The notes: generated by a model not told the origin, from the letters alone. A stretch of DNA of 64,000 bases from Lichenostomus cassidix (GCA_008360975.2 CM039183.1:52847350-52911349); one strand, 5' to 3'; counted from the stretch's first letter, positions 8,316-23,078 are shown. Program-made: numbers and translations.

Positions 8316-11300
8316 AAAACCTGAAAATAAATCAAATAGGTGCCACCAATAGCCAGGTGGCAGCAGCTTAGTGAGAGCATATACCTTCATTTTCTCCTTT
8401 TCTTGTGCTTGCTCTGCCTAGCTTTGGTATGCTTTTTATTTGCTGCACCCTGCTTTTGTTTTGCTTTGTCCTCCTGAAGATGCCTGCCTATTAAAAGATG
8501 AAAAGTTTGAAATGATGGTTGACCTGAAAACTTTAGGTGGTTCAGGTATGCTTCTTGTGTATTACTGAGCTAGGTTTGCTCATGCTTGAACACGGTTTTG
8601 CATCAACTAGATTAGGAGGAAGCACCTATGTGTTTGGGATGACTAGAATATATTTCTTTTTCGGGGGCTGCAGAAAAAAAGTGACGTGTTGGCCCTTCCA
8701 GCCACATGCAGGAGGTACTTGTGGATTTCAGAGCTGAAAGCCTTTCTAGAAACAAGCTCCTGAAGTAGGGAGGGTGCTCTTTGCTATCTGGCATCAAACA
8801 TGTTTTGAAAGTGTTGTTTGCTCATTGTCATTGGTGCCAACCCAGATCTCTGTTTGCCAGTGCTGGTGGTTTGGCATCACTGATCTAGAGTGAGATCAAA
8901 CAAGAGGAGTACCGAGCCAGAGCCTCAGTTTATTTACCCTAGTGCAAGTGAATGGAGACATGCCAGTGTTAAATGTAGGTAAGCAAATACATAATCTGTC
9001 ACTTAGACTCATTTTGACACTTGGTAAGAATAACTTACAAAGCATCCTGTTGGACTACAGTAAAAAAACAAAGACTGTGTGCATCTACTTTATCCATACG
9101 CTTCTTACTAAGGAGAAGGTTTGTAATCCAATCCATTAGCGAAATGAAACATGAATGTTGCCTACCTCCATATCCCTGTCACCCAGTGTAACTTGCATCT
9201 CTATAATTTCCCTTCTGTGGAATGTGTTCATCCCTTCAGCAGGAAGAATAACAACTAGTATATGAAATACCTTAATTCTCTTAAATTGCTTATAAGTGTC
9301 AAGTAGAGATTGAATGTAACCAAAATACCATCTCAAAATACATTTTAATGCACCAACTGAACCACTGAACAATACAGAACAGCCAAAGACTATACATATA
9401 TTTTCGATATTCTTTTATTATGCATAAGATTTTTCAGTTGTTGTTACATGCTGACAGGATTCTTAGTAGCTTGACAAAACTGATTTTTTTTTCCTGGGGA
9501 ACATTTATAGAGGGTAAACAAGCATCTCAGTCCATCAGGAAAGCTGGGAGCTTTTTTTCCCTGATGAGTGGGGTCAAGGCATCCTATATTTCACCGTTTC
9601 TGATTTATATGTGTAGCTGGGGCTCTGTGTTTCCCAAACCAAAATGATTAAGGTAATTGGAGTTGTTCTGTTCAGAATTCCACTTTTTTTCTTCATTTGT
9701 ATGAAAGAAATAGTAGGATTAGTTTTAGCTTGTATCTGTAAACCACTCTCTTCGCTTGAATTTGAAGGTATGTCCTGTAATGTCTGCTGCAGGCAGCTGA
9801 CAACTGTTTGCAAGTAGGCAAACATTATTTGACCTTCGGATAATTCTGTGTTTAAATGATTTAAGTGTAGTTTGTTTGATTATTTGTGTTTTTTCTGCTG
9901 AGTTTCACAAATAGCCTATTGAATGAATTTACTACCAGCTATTGAAACAGTAGCATTTAAGTAAATATCACACAGTATTTTCACAAGGCTATTTTATGTC
10001 TCAAAAATCTAAATATTGAAGCAGAGACTTGATTCAAAATGTCTCATTTAGCTAATCAAGGAAAAGAAATATCTGCTCTCTGGTATTTTGAGTTTCAGCA
10101 TTATTTTGACAAGTCTTGCAAGGAGTTTCTGTGGACAACAAATAACTCAGACAATAATTTTAAATGAATAACTGAGAAACTCAAACAATGGCTGCAGATA
10201 AAAAAAAGGACTTTTTAATTGAGTAAGTTACTCACTGTGGGCTATCCACGCAGCCATTACTGTACAGTAACTCTTCTTCATGTGGGGCTTTGGAGAACAT
10301 TTGGAGAGCACTTCGCTTCTATCCCTGCAGGATAAATATGGCTTGTCACATGTCGAACCAGTGGTTAGGTAAGACATCTACAGTGAATGGTTTCCAGGAT
10401 TTTCCTTGTAGGCCAACAGTTTGTAAACAGCCTCTCAAAACGCTGCGAAAATGGTTCCATTTTCCATTGGTCCCTGGATAATAAGTAGCAGGAGCCCTGT
10501 GATTTACTGTCTCTTCCTCACTTCTTCTGAAGGTGAAGTCCTGGGTTAGAAGCCAGTTTCTTTTGGATTTCCTTCATGGTTGAAATTTGCTAACAAGAAC
10601 TTGATTACTGCTGTGGAAGTAACTTGGAAAGTAATGGCTACTTCTGGCTATTTGCTGAAGCAATCAATTGCACTAATAGTGTAGCAGCAATCTCCTGCTG
10701 CTACTTGAGGTGTTCCTCCAATTTCAACAGCATTTCCCCCCTGTAAAGTGAGGAATCTGGCAACAAAAGGCATTGCATGCTCCAGGCATTTTATCAGGCT
10801 GTAGTTGGGTGACAATAGCTTTGTTACACCTCAAACAGGCTCCGTGGGATATTTACAACCTTCCTCAACTTCAGAGCTGAATTGTAGCTACCTGCACGTA
10901 TCCCTGACTCTTTGCTTGGTTTGGGCTGCCCTTTTGTGTATGTCAGGAGCACGCTGAGTACAACTGAGTGAGGCTGTGGCAAGTGCCTTTGTCTGTTGAA
11001 AGTAACAAATCATGCCTCCATTTTTAGGAGTTGTGTTAGTGATCAGAGACTACAGGCAGAAACAGGACTGTATTTTTATGAGAAGTGTGCAACTATGAAG
11101 TAAAAAGTCTTGCCCTGGTACGATGGCTTTAGGCAAATAGTTGTTGGCTCAAATGAAGGACAGGGTGGTGATAAGATAATTTCTTATTTGAATGCGTGTC
11201 TTTCAGTTGGCTAATGCTATGCACATTTTTGTTCAATTATGTTTCAGTTTCTCCTTTCTTATATTCTGCAGATATTGTGTATCATGAATCATTACATTTC

Positions 11301-12490
11301 TGTCTCACTTTTCAGGTGCTTCCAAAGGCAAATGACCTTCACCCCACCATTTTTTCATGGTGAGATTTGCTTGGAATTGGAGAAAAGAAAAAACTGAAAT
11401 TAACAGCTCACTGTGACCATGCAGCTTGAGCCACTTGAACCATGTCAGATGGGAAACTATTCTTAGTGGTCTTTCTGTGCAGTCAGCTTATCTTCCAAGG
11501 AGGAAAGAAACCATTTTTTTGAGGTGGGCGCTTCACCTTTCACCAGGAGATTTGCTTGGCCTCTTCTGCTGCTCTAACGCTCTTGTTCCCTCATGTTTTT
11601 CGTATATTCTGTGTGCCAGTAAAAGTGCTGGATTTCACAGAATGAAGATAGTTAGGCAAACAAGGTAATCACTGAGGCTTTTATCAGTCAGTTCCTCAAA
11701 ATTAAACTGAGCAACATTTATCTGGGAAAACATAGCATTGCTCTGCCTGGCGAATTTCCATTACTCTTGCATAATGTGGATACATTTGGCATAGACATAC
11801 CATGAGGTTCAAGTCTCGGGAAAGGATGCCAAGTAGTCACATCTGCTGGCTTGGGTGCCAGAGCAAACACTCCGCGTTGCCTGAGTCAGGGCTTATGCTT
11901 CCTTTGGAGTTCAGAAGAATAGTGGAGGGAAAATTGTCTGTGTAAAGGAGTTGCAGCTAAATGTTTGAATAGATCTCAGATTTCTTTGTGCTGCTCTGAG
12001 GTCTCAGCACTGATTATCACCTAGATAACTCTTCCCCCAACACCAGGATGGCTCTTTCAAGATCAGTGAGACAATATGCTGGGAAAGCACTAGGCTGATA
12101 ATTTAATGTGACTTTTATGAGATAAAGACTTGGAATTCTGTGTTGAATCACTTGCAAGATTCCACCTATTTGTAAGTCCTGGTGCTTGTAAGTGATTGCT
12201 TAGACATCCAAAGAAGTTAAGTTTCCTTATAGCCCCAAGAATACTGCCCCAGTGGGAGGAAATGCCGGTAGATTGCACTCATTCACAATTGCCTTGTTAA
12301 GCTCATGTACACTCATATTCCAAGGAAAACTACCTTTTTGTTTTTTACGTCTTCCTTGGGAGCAAGAATTGTAGACAACCAATTACTCGTCAATTAAATC
12401 CCTCATTTGATTTCACAACTCCTGAGAAATGGCTTGCCTTATAGATAGTATCAACATTTTCCAAGGCCAAGAGGGGACTCACATGGGTCC
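8316..12490. other. No recognisable gene
   Basis: About 4 kb of moderately AT-rich sequence. Short frames (for example 8537-8737, 9574-9825 and 11426-11668) have no known motifs. I found no repeat I can name. Confidence 0.65.
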
Positions 12491-12511
12491 TGACTATTGT
12501 TTAATGCATAA

Positions 12512-12523
12512 GTGTAATTACAC
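12512..12523. promoter_or_regulatory. Perfect 12-bp palindrome with TAATTA core
   Basis: GTGTAATTACAC is a perfect palindrome centred on TAATTA, a typical homeodomain dimer site. A further GTGTAATGA begins about 18 bases downstream. It is a candidate binding site only; a 12-bp palindrome can arise by chance in 64 kb. Confidence 0.25.
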
Positions 12524-12539
12524 AGTTCAGTGTAATGAT

Positions 12540-13940
12540 AAACATGGTACAAACAGCTGACATTGAGAAAGTAGCTGTTTTCTTTGCCAATGGAAGTAAA
12601 AGATACACAGTGAGCGATTTAAAAGGTCAATACAGAACTTATACATCTCCTATGCCAACAGCAACAAGAAAAAAGTGTGCAGGTGTAAGACTGGAGCAAA
12701 AGTAAGGCTGGGGAAGTTGTCACAGTTCAAAACTAAGTACGCAAGATTTCCACAACTATCTCAAGGTGCATGTATCAGAGATTACTTTTCATGACTCAGA
12801 TCAGTTGAATTTCTGTAGGCCCTCTGAAAACATAACCAGCTGTAGGAGAGATACCAGGCAGACACTACCCAACATCACTTCACTATGGCAGGGCTGCCTG
12901 AAGATGATAATTTTACAAGAATGAAATAGAGCATGCACCACATCACAAGCAGCAGCATCATGTAGATTTTGAGGGGGAGAGTCAAGGAACATTTGAGATG
13001 TTTTCCCTTGGGAGGACTTCCCTAGAATATTTTGTGGATCTTAAGCTGCAGTTTTACTTCAGACCTACTTCTGCAACATTTCCTTTATCCATTAAAGGCA
13101 CAGCTGTTCATGAAGCTTAAATTTCAGAATGACAAGCACACAAGCACACACTTTTCTTAAACAGCCTGAAATAGGTATGTCCAAGTGCTCTTGGCAAAAA
13201 TGGCTGAGTAGCCTGGGAACTGAAAATGAACAGTGCCATCTGAGTCAGTCATATCTAGTCATATCTGTGTGAGCTGGATTTAATACTCAGAAAGTACATT
13301 TTGGCAGTGACACATGGGTTTGTGGTTCATTAAAAATAATAATTAATTAATTCGGATATTTGATTATATACTTTACTAGAAGCATAGACTCCATCCATGG
13401 GATACACCATTTGCTGCTAGAAATTTATGCAGATATTATTCTTCAGTTCAAAAGGGAAGTTTAGCCAGTATCTTCTGTATGATATACTTTATTATGACTC
13501 TCTTCAGCAGAGATCATAGATCAGTGATAAACAGAGGTATTAATTCAGGGTTTATCTGAACTAAAGAAGGGGACAGATATGGTCACTGCTTAGAGGCAGA
13601 TGCATCCCAGTCTTGGTGGGTGTGAAGAGGAGCAGTGCAGGTCCTGTCATGGTACACTTGGCTGTGCTTGAAGCTTTAAACAGGGCTAATGGAAGAGGCT
13701 GTGTTACTTTTCTGAATTTCTGTGCTTATTTCTCAATAAGCAGAAATGGATGTTGTGGATGCTGTCAGGAGTCTACACTGTTTGGCTGACTTCTTCCAAA
13801 ACTCAGGAATGTGATCTGGATCTGAAGCATTGGAGCTTCCTCCTGAAGTGAAATACATGCTTTTTAATGCATTGCTGAAATCAGGGAATAAACTATTTAA
13901 TGAAAAATTTGTACATTAGTCCTCAATAACCAAGTTTGCA
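12540..13940. other. No recognisable gene
   Basis: No gene or nameable repeat. The sequence around 13320-13380 is strongly AT-rich (AATAATAATTAATTAATT). Confidence 0.65.
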
Positions 13941-13944
13941 GTAA

Positions 13945-14065
13945 GCTCAGACCAAGCTGCTCAGGGCTTCGTCGGATTGGGTCTTGAAAATTTCAAAGAA
14001 TGAAGGCTGCACAACCTCTTCAATTTCATGGAGAAAGGACACTTGCAATAGCTCAGTTTTCCACC
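13945..14065 (-). mobile_element. CR1 LINE 3' UTR scrap
   Basis: The plus strand reads AAGCTGCTCAGGGCTTCGTC, then GGGTCTTGAAAATTTC, then GGCTGCACAACCTCTT. This matches, with many differences, the reverse complement of the CR1 3' UTR segment that normally runs CTCAGGGCCTTGTCC, GGGTCTTGAAAACCTCC, GACTGCACAACCTCTCTGGG. It is more diverged than the copy at 8071 and lacks the terminal short repeat, so it is an older, partial copy. Confidence 0.75.
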
Positions 14066-15322
14066 ATCAAAGGTAGGAGCTCCACACACCTTCAGCCAGG
14101 CTACTTCCTGACAGCTGTGGAGTCTGCTCTTCATTACTGAGATTGTAGATTGTCAGGATGCTTTGTCACAGGAAACAGATTCAGTAGAACAGAGTAGAGG
14201 TGCAAAAAGAATTGTGGGCAGTTTTAGTGTCAAAATCCTAAGTACTAAAGATGCACCCCTGAATTGTGCCACCACACCTGTGGACAGCTGAACCTAGCAA
14301 TCCAAATGCTTGTGTCAGGATTTTAAAAGTCTCTGGATGTTAGCATGAGGTAACATGGACTGCCTTTAGAAACTTGGAGTTTTCTGTTAATTCCAAAAAT
14401 GTTCCATGTTTCCCATGTTCTGCAGAAACCCTGCAAATCCCTATACTTGCAAAAGATCTTTATAATCCACATTTTGCTTAAGTCCAGCAACAGTGAAGGT
14501 GCTTTTGTATTTATTATGTTTTGTTTCACTAAATAGGACTTAAGCTATTTCTCATATTCAGAATAGCTACAAGTGGTCTACCAGACAGAAGCCACTTATG
14601 GCAGGATATTTTATGACATGAATGGTTGTGGAGAAAGTGCAAACACTATCCACCTGCAAAGCCCCATTCTAAAAATAGTCTTACAATAAGCTACATTAGA
14701 GAAGAGTAGCCCTAAAGGCAAAACCCCCCACATGGGCAGTCCCTCAATCATTTCTCTGCATCAGCCTCCTGAGTATGAAATGCCATCATGACTGACCATA
14801 AGGAAGTAAGTGATTTATAACTAAAATGAAGCCTGCAATGACTAAAGGTCTACGTGAGACTGGAGAGTTTATTTGCTGAATTACTATGCAAATTTAACAA
14901 TTAAATCTTCTTTCCGCTCCTAAGGGAATAAGGGGGATTACTAAAGAGAAGGAATTTGACACAAATGAAAAAAAAAGAGATTAAATTGGAAGGATTCTCT
15001 GCAGTTGATCAGTTCTGCCCTATACGTAGGCATCACAGCAGTTAATAGGAGTTACTACAGAGATTTCCAGGAAGATTTGTACAAAGCAGGGGAAACACAG
15101 TAAGGAAATATAAAACCTCCACTGTGTAAGTCAACTTTTATTTGTTTGTATGTTTGCAAAACTGAACTATGAATTTATCTTCAAGACCTCAAGTGAACTC
15201 CACACTTCTTTATTTCTGTATTCAAGCAACTCAGAATAACCAGATAACTTCAGAAAAGGAAAAAATAAGTCACCCAAAAAACAACAACTCTCTTTGGTTT
15301 GACTGATCTGAGCCTTTGTAAA
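14066..15322. other. No recognisable gene
   Basis: No gene or repeat I can name. The minus-strand frame at 14323-14529 is unremarkable. Confidence 0.65.
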
Positions 15323-15323
15323 C

Positions 15324-15354
15324 TTATTTATTTATTTATTTATTTATTTATTTT
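15324..15354 (+). repeat. (TTAT)n microsatellite
   Basis: Between seven and eight uninterrupted TTAT units, flanked by CTTG- and TCATTATCC-type unique sequence. It may be polymorphic. Confidence 0.95.
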
Positions 15355-18300
15355 CATTATCCCCACTTCCTAAGCTTGCTAGTTTGAACAAGAGACTTCT
15401 GTTTTGACAGCCTGTCTCCTGGGTTCCCCACTGAAAAGGCCAAAGCTCCCAGTGAAGCAGCAGTAGCTGCCTTTAAACAGGAGCTGAGCACTTCTTGCTT
15501 TCCTGTGCTGCATGCAAATGGAGAGGCTCAGTGTTACCCAGCTCGGCCAAGCTTCCCCCTAATGTGCCTTCTGCATGGCAATGGCCACTACAAGTGATCA
15601 TCCAGCGTGTCTGTGAGCGTGCTAATGTCCCTGACCCTGGCACACTGATCACCCGCTGCGGCAAGGGACTCGTCATCTGTACAAACAGCGCTTGCAGAGC
15701 CCACAGCCTCCTGGCGGTACGTGACAGAGAGCTCTGCTTTATGCTCTGCCTGTTCAGCAGAGCTCAGTGAAGGGCAGCTGCCCCTTCCATGCTCGTAAGT
15801 AACACTTCCATGACAACACCTTCGGCTCATTAGTTTTGTTTGTTTCTTTCTAGAATGGCAGTATATTTTCTAGGGTTTTTTAAAGTGTGCTGAAGAATGG
15901 GCCATCATATCTGTTACTAAGCTACCCACGGCGTAATTCAGGAAAAGGCTGAAGGCTTTATAAACAGAGGAGAGATGATCACACAGCAGAAACTATATTT
16001 ACTCCTTCAACCCCCACCTCACCACCTGATCATCTGCTGCAGTGCCAGTTCCAGAGCCCAATACATACATTTGTAGTCACACATGCATGAAAATGTGTTT
16101 AATAAAGTGAGAAACTCAAACCCCCAAATTGACAAAATCTCAAGCAAAGGTAATCAAGATGCTGCCCTTTTCTGCCTTGCTGTTTGTTCATTTCTTTGAT
16201 GGAGGAGAAAGTGATGCTGCCTTCCCTCTGCCAAGGGGAAACCAAGTAGCCAGTTAGCCCCAGAAGAGTCAAAGGGGGATGGACTCATATGGGAGTGGGA
16301 AGCAGGTGGATTATCAGAGTGTTTGTGAAAGTAGATGTTTGAGTTGACACATGTAGTGGTTTTCCCAGGGCCATGCAGCAGCTCTGGGCTGCCAAAGCAC
16401 AGGCCATGATTCACATCTCAGTTTTGACCTGGCTGTGTCCCCCCAGTCAGGGATTTGAAGCTGTAAAATCTGTGCCAGTATGAGATTTCAGTGCCATAGC
16501 TTGGGAAAAAACCTCACAGTCAGTTGACACCATGAAACATGCCCTAAATTTGCACCCTAGATGTGAAGACAGAAACAGAAACATGCAAAGTCTCCATTTA
16601 GCTATGTAAAATCCTTTGATGATTGCCTCCTCTGCACCCCTCCCCAGAAGAAATCTTATAATTCTATATGAAAGTTTGCTTTCCTCCCTAAACCTCACAA
16701 AATCTGGTTAAATCTCTAAATCTAACGGAAGAATTTTGATAAATTTCACAACACAAATATTTCAAATCACTTGTGTGTGAAATATCATGCATGTGCAGTG
16801 AATTTTTGTTCTTTTCTTGCTAAATCTGAGTGGCCTTTTTTTGCTCTTGCTATAAACACCACACCCTAACTGGAGCATGTGGGCAGAGATGAGGAGCAGC
16901 AACACAATTGGTTTTCTATTTTCTACACATACCTACCCACAGTGGCTATGGCTCACTCTCATTGCTGCTATGAGCTGCACACATGAGCAGCAGCCAGGTT
17001 GATACAGCAGGCCAGGGATAGGGATTCATGCAACAGACAAATACAGTAGGATTGGTGCAGGGGTGAAGGAGGACAGAAGAAACAGTGCACCTCAGCTAGC
17101 CCATAGAGAAGAGAGAGGAAAGGGTGCACAATATGCTGCTACCTCAAAAGATACTGAGAGCAGAAAGGGGAAAGAAAATAAGGGACTGACCACTGGTTAA
17201 ACAAAAACACAAAGAAGAGAAAATGTCACCTTCAGGGAGGAGGTAGTTCTGTAAGTGCTGATTCAGGTATAGTCTGAACCAGGGCAGAGAGATATTGAAA
17301 TGAAAAGGCTGCTGTTTACTTAAAAATCTGCTGTGCAATGACTATCTACTTGGGTCTCTGCCACTTTCTTCCCAGCAGTTTCTCCCTCCTATAACCTGGT
17401 TTGTCTTATTTGCAATGGCAGTTTGGCTCACAAGCTGTTCTCTGCCAGCTCATCTGCTACCCCAGCCAGCTTTCACAGTAGCCACAAATCCTCCACTGCT
17501 CCTGCCTTTTGCTGACAGCACTTCCTGGAGTAAATATCACTACTAGCTCAACTTTAAAGATGTGGCATCAGGTCACACTTCCTTTGTTTTCAATTCATCA
17601 GTGTTCTCCATGGATGGGAATAAGAAGAAAAGATACAAATTGTGACTGAGGTGTGCTAAGCCTTCAATGCCTACATGCTATAAGCCAGAATGCCATCCCT
17701 TAGTTTTATAAGCATCAGCTTAACTCACAAAATCAGGGTAAAAGGAAAAAAATTACACCCGGAGGCAAATTTTCTCATTCAAGTCAAACATTTTTCTTTT
17801 GAACAGTAGGGTCTATAAAGGAAACGCTGATACAACCTTAACCTTGGCAGCACAAGCACTGGGGCTGTGTTAATCAATGTAAAGAGCAGAATGAGTGCTT
17901 CACGTATGAGTAACAATACTTGAGAACCTTGCATAGAGTGGTACAAAAAAACCCAAAAACAAGCCACAACTCAACAAAAAAGGCTTAGAAATTGCCCTTC
18001 TTCTGCTGAGGTTCAAAGGCTTCTTTCTCTATCTCTGACAGTAAAACAATATGAAGATAAAATGTCATTTATGCACAGACTTAATGCTGTGATAAGTCCT
18101 ATCTGCATGCATGTCTTGACAGCTTCGGGCCAGAAGAAAGTAGCCACACACGTGTTACTACATATGTAGAAGCTGCGTGCATGTGGCAGAACAGTTGCAA
18201 CAGGGACAGCCTGTTACTAGGAAGCAGATATGCTGAGTTTCAGGTTCATGTTACCAGGAGACTCGAAAAAGTTGAAACTCAGCCTAACCAGGCTGCCAAT

Positions 18301-21300
18301 GGCCTCTAATGAAAATTTCCATTTGGAAAGGCTTGATGTTGACTTGGCATGGCACCAAACAAGCAGCCTGCTGCAAAATTTTACACCAATTGTATTTCTC
18401 CTAATTAAACCCTGTCTGACCTCAGCATTAAGAAACAATTTGTTTCAGGATATAACCAGCACACATAAGCAATTACATTCTGTTTGCCCTATTAACATTA
18501 TTTGGCTTGTATGCTTTCCAGTGCTTCTACTATTGCAAATGCTGTGTGGGAGCCAGAGGTATAGAAAGTGTGGACTGTCTAAAATTTTTTGTTGGGTAGA
18601 GAGGAAAGGGAGGAGAGAAACAGAAGCTTGAACTGAAAGTATCATCATCATAGGCACCCAGAAGTAGTGATCAGATGGTGCATTCAAGTTTACTCAGGGA
18701 CAATGAAAGACAGAAGTGAAGTGACTTATGCAAACCACTGAGAACATATATACCAATACCCTATGATTAAGGAAATAAATATGATAATGAAATTATTCTC
18801 TCTCCTAACTTCGTATTTTTCATTCAGTTATCTAACTTGTGTTTTTCACCAGTCAGTTAGAAATATCAGAAAGGACAGCCTTTGTTGCCCTGGCTGTGAA
18901 ACACTACCCCTAGCAGGATACAGGATGCACTTGTCTCTGTCTTTCTGAGTGCCAAGGAAAAGTGACAGTCAGAAGACAAGTGATTTGGAGGTGAAGGTGA
19001 GAGATGGGGCCATGCTGCACCTCCAATACTGAGGGGCATCTGTGGAGAATTTTCCAGTTCATTAGGAGTCATTCTCACTGACAAGTTCAGTACTCCTTAG
19101 GCACAGACAGGAGAATTATTTACTATTGTACAGGATGCAAGAATATAGATATCATTAGTGCATCATCATTTCTCCACAAGCCAATGCTCTGGAAGACCTT
19201 TATCCCCTGCATATAGGTTGGTGTTCATTGGGTAAGGAACTACTTTAAGTGGTGAGGAGTCTGGAGGAAGGGGTGAAAGGAGAAAGGGTTGACCACACTT
19301 TCTGCAACATACACAGGGTGGCTAAAATGTAAAAGGCAGTTGTAAATAGCAGAAGAAAGAGAAGAATGAAACAATCAAATGAGGTGTGTCCTGAGCAAGA
19401 CCAATCAGCTACAGTTTGGAAATGTCAACATTTTTAGTCCACGATGGGATAAGGCTAAAATCTAGATTAGTCCTTTCTGTGTCTCTTTGCCATTGTGAAA
19501 CTGAAGAAGACTTTCTAGTGTTCAGATATTCAAGGAACTGTCTGGAAAATAGCAGCAAGATGTGTTTGTGCCAAGGCCATTAACCCTCTATTCTTGCCAA
19601 CATCAAATTAAATAAACTGAGAAAACAATTTGCATAACACTGTCACAGCGATAAACAGTCAAGGCAACCTTTTGGAAGACTGAGCTTATGAAGAGGTTTA
19701 GTAGAGTAGACACAGTCAATGACTGCATGGTCAGAGCTGGCAGTGACTGAGGTTGACTTCTGGAAACAAGCTCCACAGGTCTATGCACAGCTCTGACACA
19801 CAGTTTTATTGGACTCCTGCATGGCTCTTATGGGCCACAAAGTGCAGCCTTCTGCTTTGGCCTCTGTGCAAACTGCTGGCAAGTTTTCCTGGTGGTCTTC
19901 TAGAGGCTGGTGAGATCCAGAAGTGTACATAAATATGTGAGCCATTTGAAAGCAACAAGAGAACAGCAAACAGAGTCTGTGATTGCTGGAGAGCATGAAG
20001 TCAGCTTGTGTGAAAATGTATAAAACAATCGCTTCTGTCACTGTCTGTACCTGTTCTTGCTCTTTACAAGCAGTTGAACCATCTCTTTGAGCAGAACAGC
20101 AGCAGCCACTTCCCTGGTCTGCTTTCACTTGAACTAAGCACATCCAGGAGACATTTCTGTACCAGATTTGCATCTTGGCCATTTTTTATGTCCATGTCGC
20201 AGTGAATGGAGTAGCAGGATGAGCAATCCATATCTGAAACTCTGAGATAGGAAACAAAACAATGTGAGGCACATCTGGAGTCTGAAATCTTTATGCTAAG
20301 CAGTCACAGCTATTTACAGTTGCTTCAGATATGCTATGGATTAGCAAAAAGAAATAAAAAATGTATGGATGGATAATTATCAAAGTATGTTTTAACTTGA
20401 GACATTCTTTCAGCTCTCAAGAAAACATTTAAGACTGAGTAAATGAAAATGTGCATTTTACACATTGCCTAACTATGCTCATTCTTTTCAAATATTTGCA
20501 TATTTAAACAATTGTCTGTAAAGAATGTGTTGTGCAATCCCACATATAAGCCCAAGAGAGCATGGCTAAATCCTATGCTAACTCACTGAAAGTATAAATC
20601 TTAATTTTATTTAAGTACCAACTCATGTAGTTTAATTTTCTTTCTTTTTCTGATTTTGTTCCCCCATCTCAGTCTCATCAAAAACAAAACAACCACTAAA
20701 ATACAACCAATCTTAACACCTCAAAAAGTTAAGAAAAAACCCTACAAAAAGGGAAGATCTCTAAGCTCTCTCTTGGAGCTGTCTGGGAGGAGATACAACA
20801 TTTTCTTTACAGTCGATTGTGTAAATATGAAAATATGTGGAAATAGAATATATTTAGGCAAGTTTTAAAATGCATAATATTTATTCAACTCTAATAGCTT
20901 TTTATTAGGAGTCAATAGGGTCTATCAACTAAATGGGTATTTCAACCATTTTCAATAGACACATTATTTACTCAATAGACCATAATGATTCTGAAGGAGG
21001 CATTAGGGCCTATTATGCAAATCTCTATGTATTGTAGGTGTATTCAAAAATAGTGAAATTTTGACCCTGGCTGTTCTACAGATCCTGATGCCATCGCTCT
21101 TTAGAAAGCAAATTGTGTAAACCTAGGTTGAATGAAATAGAAAGGTTAGAAGTAGCACAGTGGAAATAATAGATTTTTTTGGTTGGGCTGTAGAGCAGAG
21201 AATATAAAAAAGTTTTGTTTCTACTTGAAGCAGTCTTTTTCTTCAACAAAATATAAAAAACCAGAAAAATAATTGTGTATTACAGGAAACATTTCCTTTC

Positions 21301-23060
21301 CCACACAATGTTTTCACTCCTTTTTTACCCAGCAGCTACACAAATAACTTCATTTCATTTTTGGCTGGTTAAAACATTCTCTCAGGAGACCTGTGGTGAA
21401 TAACCTGCTTGACACTGGATGTGAGCAGGAGAGATTTGAACAAAAATTTGGACCTTTGCTAAGATGGCAATGCCAGTCACCCAGCCCTCCTGTTGGTCTG
21501 TCATCTAATTTCTTTCCAGCTATACTGATGACAAATTGTTTCAGGCTGACTGAGAACAAATAAAACAAAAAATTACTGTAGGTAAAAAACCTATAGAAAT
21601 GGCCCATTTTTAATGGTATGGGAAAATCCTAGTAGTACTTGGTAGGTGGCCTGATTCAAAACTAATAGATATTAATGGAGATGCTTCATACAATTTCAGT
21701 GGAATTTGGCTCTGTATTCCTTTTTGCACACGAGACATAAATACATTTCTTTAGGGATACTTATAAAAATCCTAGAGGAGACATATAGCCAGAAAAGATA
21801 CTTCTGACTCACATAAACCACATGAAACTCTCTCAAATTCAGCTTAAATTGTCAAAACAGGTGTCTTCAGTCTTATCAAATATTGAAAAAAGCATTTCTG
21901 AAAAAAAATAAATATTTAGGTCCATACTCAATAATTTAACATAAAGCAATGAATCCTGGACTAAGAAATCCGGACTAACTCAAAAACCACAGGTAATATT
22001 ATTAAAGTTTGGACAAAATATTTCACACATGTCTTTATGGCTTGTACAAAGTGTTTAGGTACTGGGTGGATGCTACTGCCTGGTGCCTTGGCTCTCCCAT
22101 GTGTCTTTACAGAATAGAAAATAACATTAAAGTGACGTTAAAAAATACCAATTTGACATTTTTTGATTTGCTGTGTACTGCAAAGTTCTTTTTATTTGAA
22201 GGGCTCCTTTTATTTCCTTTTATTTTTAATGCTGAAATTCTCAAAACCGAACAAATGACCAAATGACTGGGTCTGCTTCTATCAGGCGCAGATACATAGA
22301 ACATTTGAAGATAAACTTACATGTGAGTTACATGCAGCAGCAACAATTATTTGGTTACATTCTTTATCTATGTATAATTGAGTCTAATCAGTGTTTTTAA
22401 GAAAGGGCACAGAGCTCGTGAGGCAGGGTTTGTAGAAAGAAGCAATATTTTGTATGAAATCATACTGTTTGGAATTATGTGCACAGAATGAATGGACATA
22501 CATTCTCGGTTGAGTACAGCTGGTGTATTTGGAGAAAACCAGATGGACTTCTGCGTTCAGACCCTTCATCATGTTCTGTTCATCAGAATTAATTTGCAAT
22601 TACAGCCTGGAGGATGACCAAGATTATACAACTGTGTTACATTATATGGTATACTCATATCCTTCTCTGAAGACTACACAAAGGGAGTTAGGCACACTGC
22701 CACTTGTAGCTTCCTTAGTTTTACTAGTGGCAGCAGGTAGGTTTTCTTCACAGAATAAGGTTGCTAGTGAACATCAGCCCAGGTCTCCACAAACCAAGAG
22801 CTACCACTGAGAGCAGTGTGAGCCAAATGGCCATCCCATGACAGTGTATCTGGGCAGCTGTTTGTGCTGGCCTGGAGCTTACAGGAGTGAATGTGAGGTA
22901 AAATTGGACAGTGCATAAGGATCAACCAGGAATGAGGGTGAAGATTTGGGTATCCTGACTATCTAGACCAAAGAACCCTGACCTTGCTGTGCTTATCTAG
23001 ATTTTATTTGTGCTTTATGATCTCATACCAGCAACAACAGAACTTCCACTTTCTTTCATT
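15355..23060. other. No recognisable gene
   Basis: The longest frames are 133 codons each (plus 18230-18631 and minus 19781-20182). Neither has a known domain, a plausible start context or splice sites that would make it an exon. A slightly GC-richer patch at 15480-15780 is open on both strands for 67 to 91 codons, again without recognisable content. Confidence 0.6.
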
Positions 23061-23063
23061 TCC

Positions 23064-23078
23064 TTTTTTTTTTTTTTT
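23064..23078 (+). repeat. Poly-T tract
   Basis: A run of about 15 T residues. No LINE or SINE body is recognised beside it on either strand, so it is listed only as simple sequence. Confidence 0.85.

Noticed and set aside
18230..18631. Plus-strand frame of 133 codons
   Set aside because: No recognisable domain; an opposite-strand frame overlaps it at both ends. Length is within chance for 64 kb on six frames.
19781..20182. Minus-strand frame of 133 codons, Cys- and Gln-rich
   Set aside because: No domain or signal peptide pattern that holds up, and no matching splice sites.
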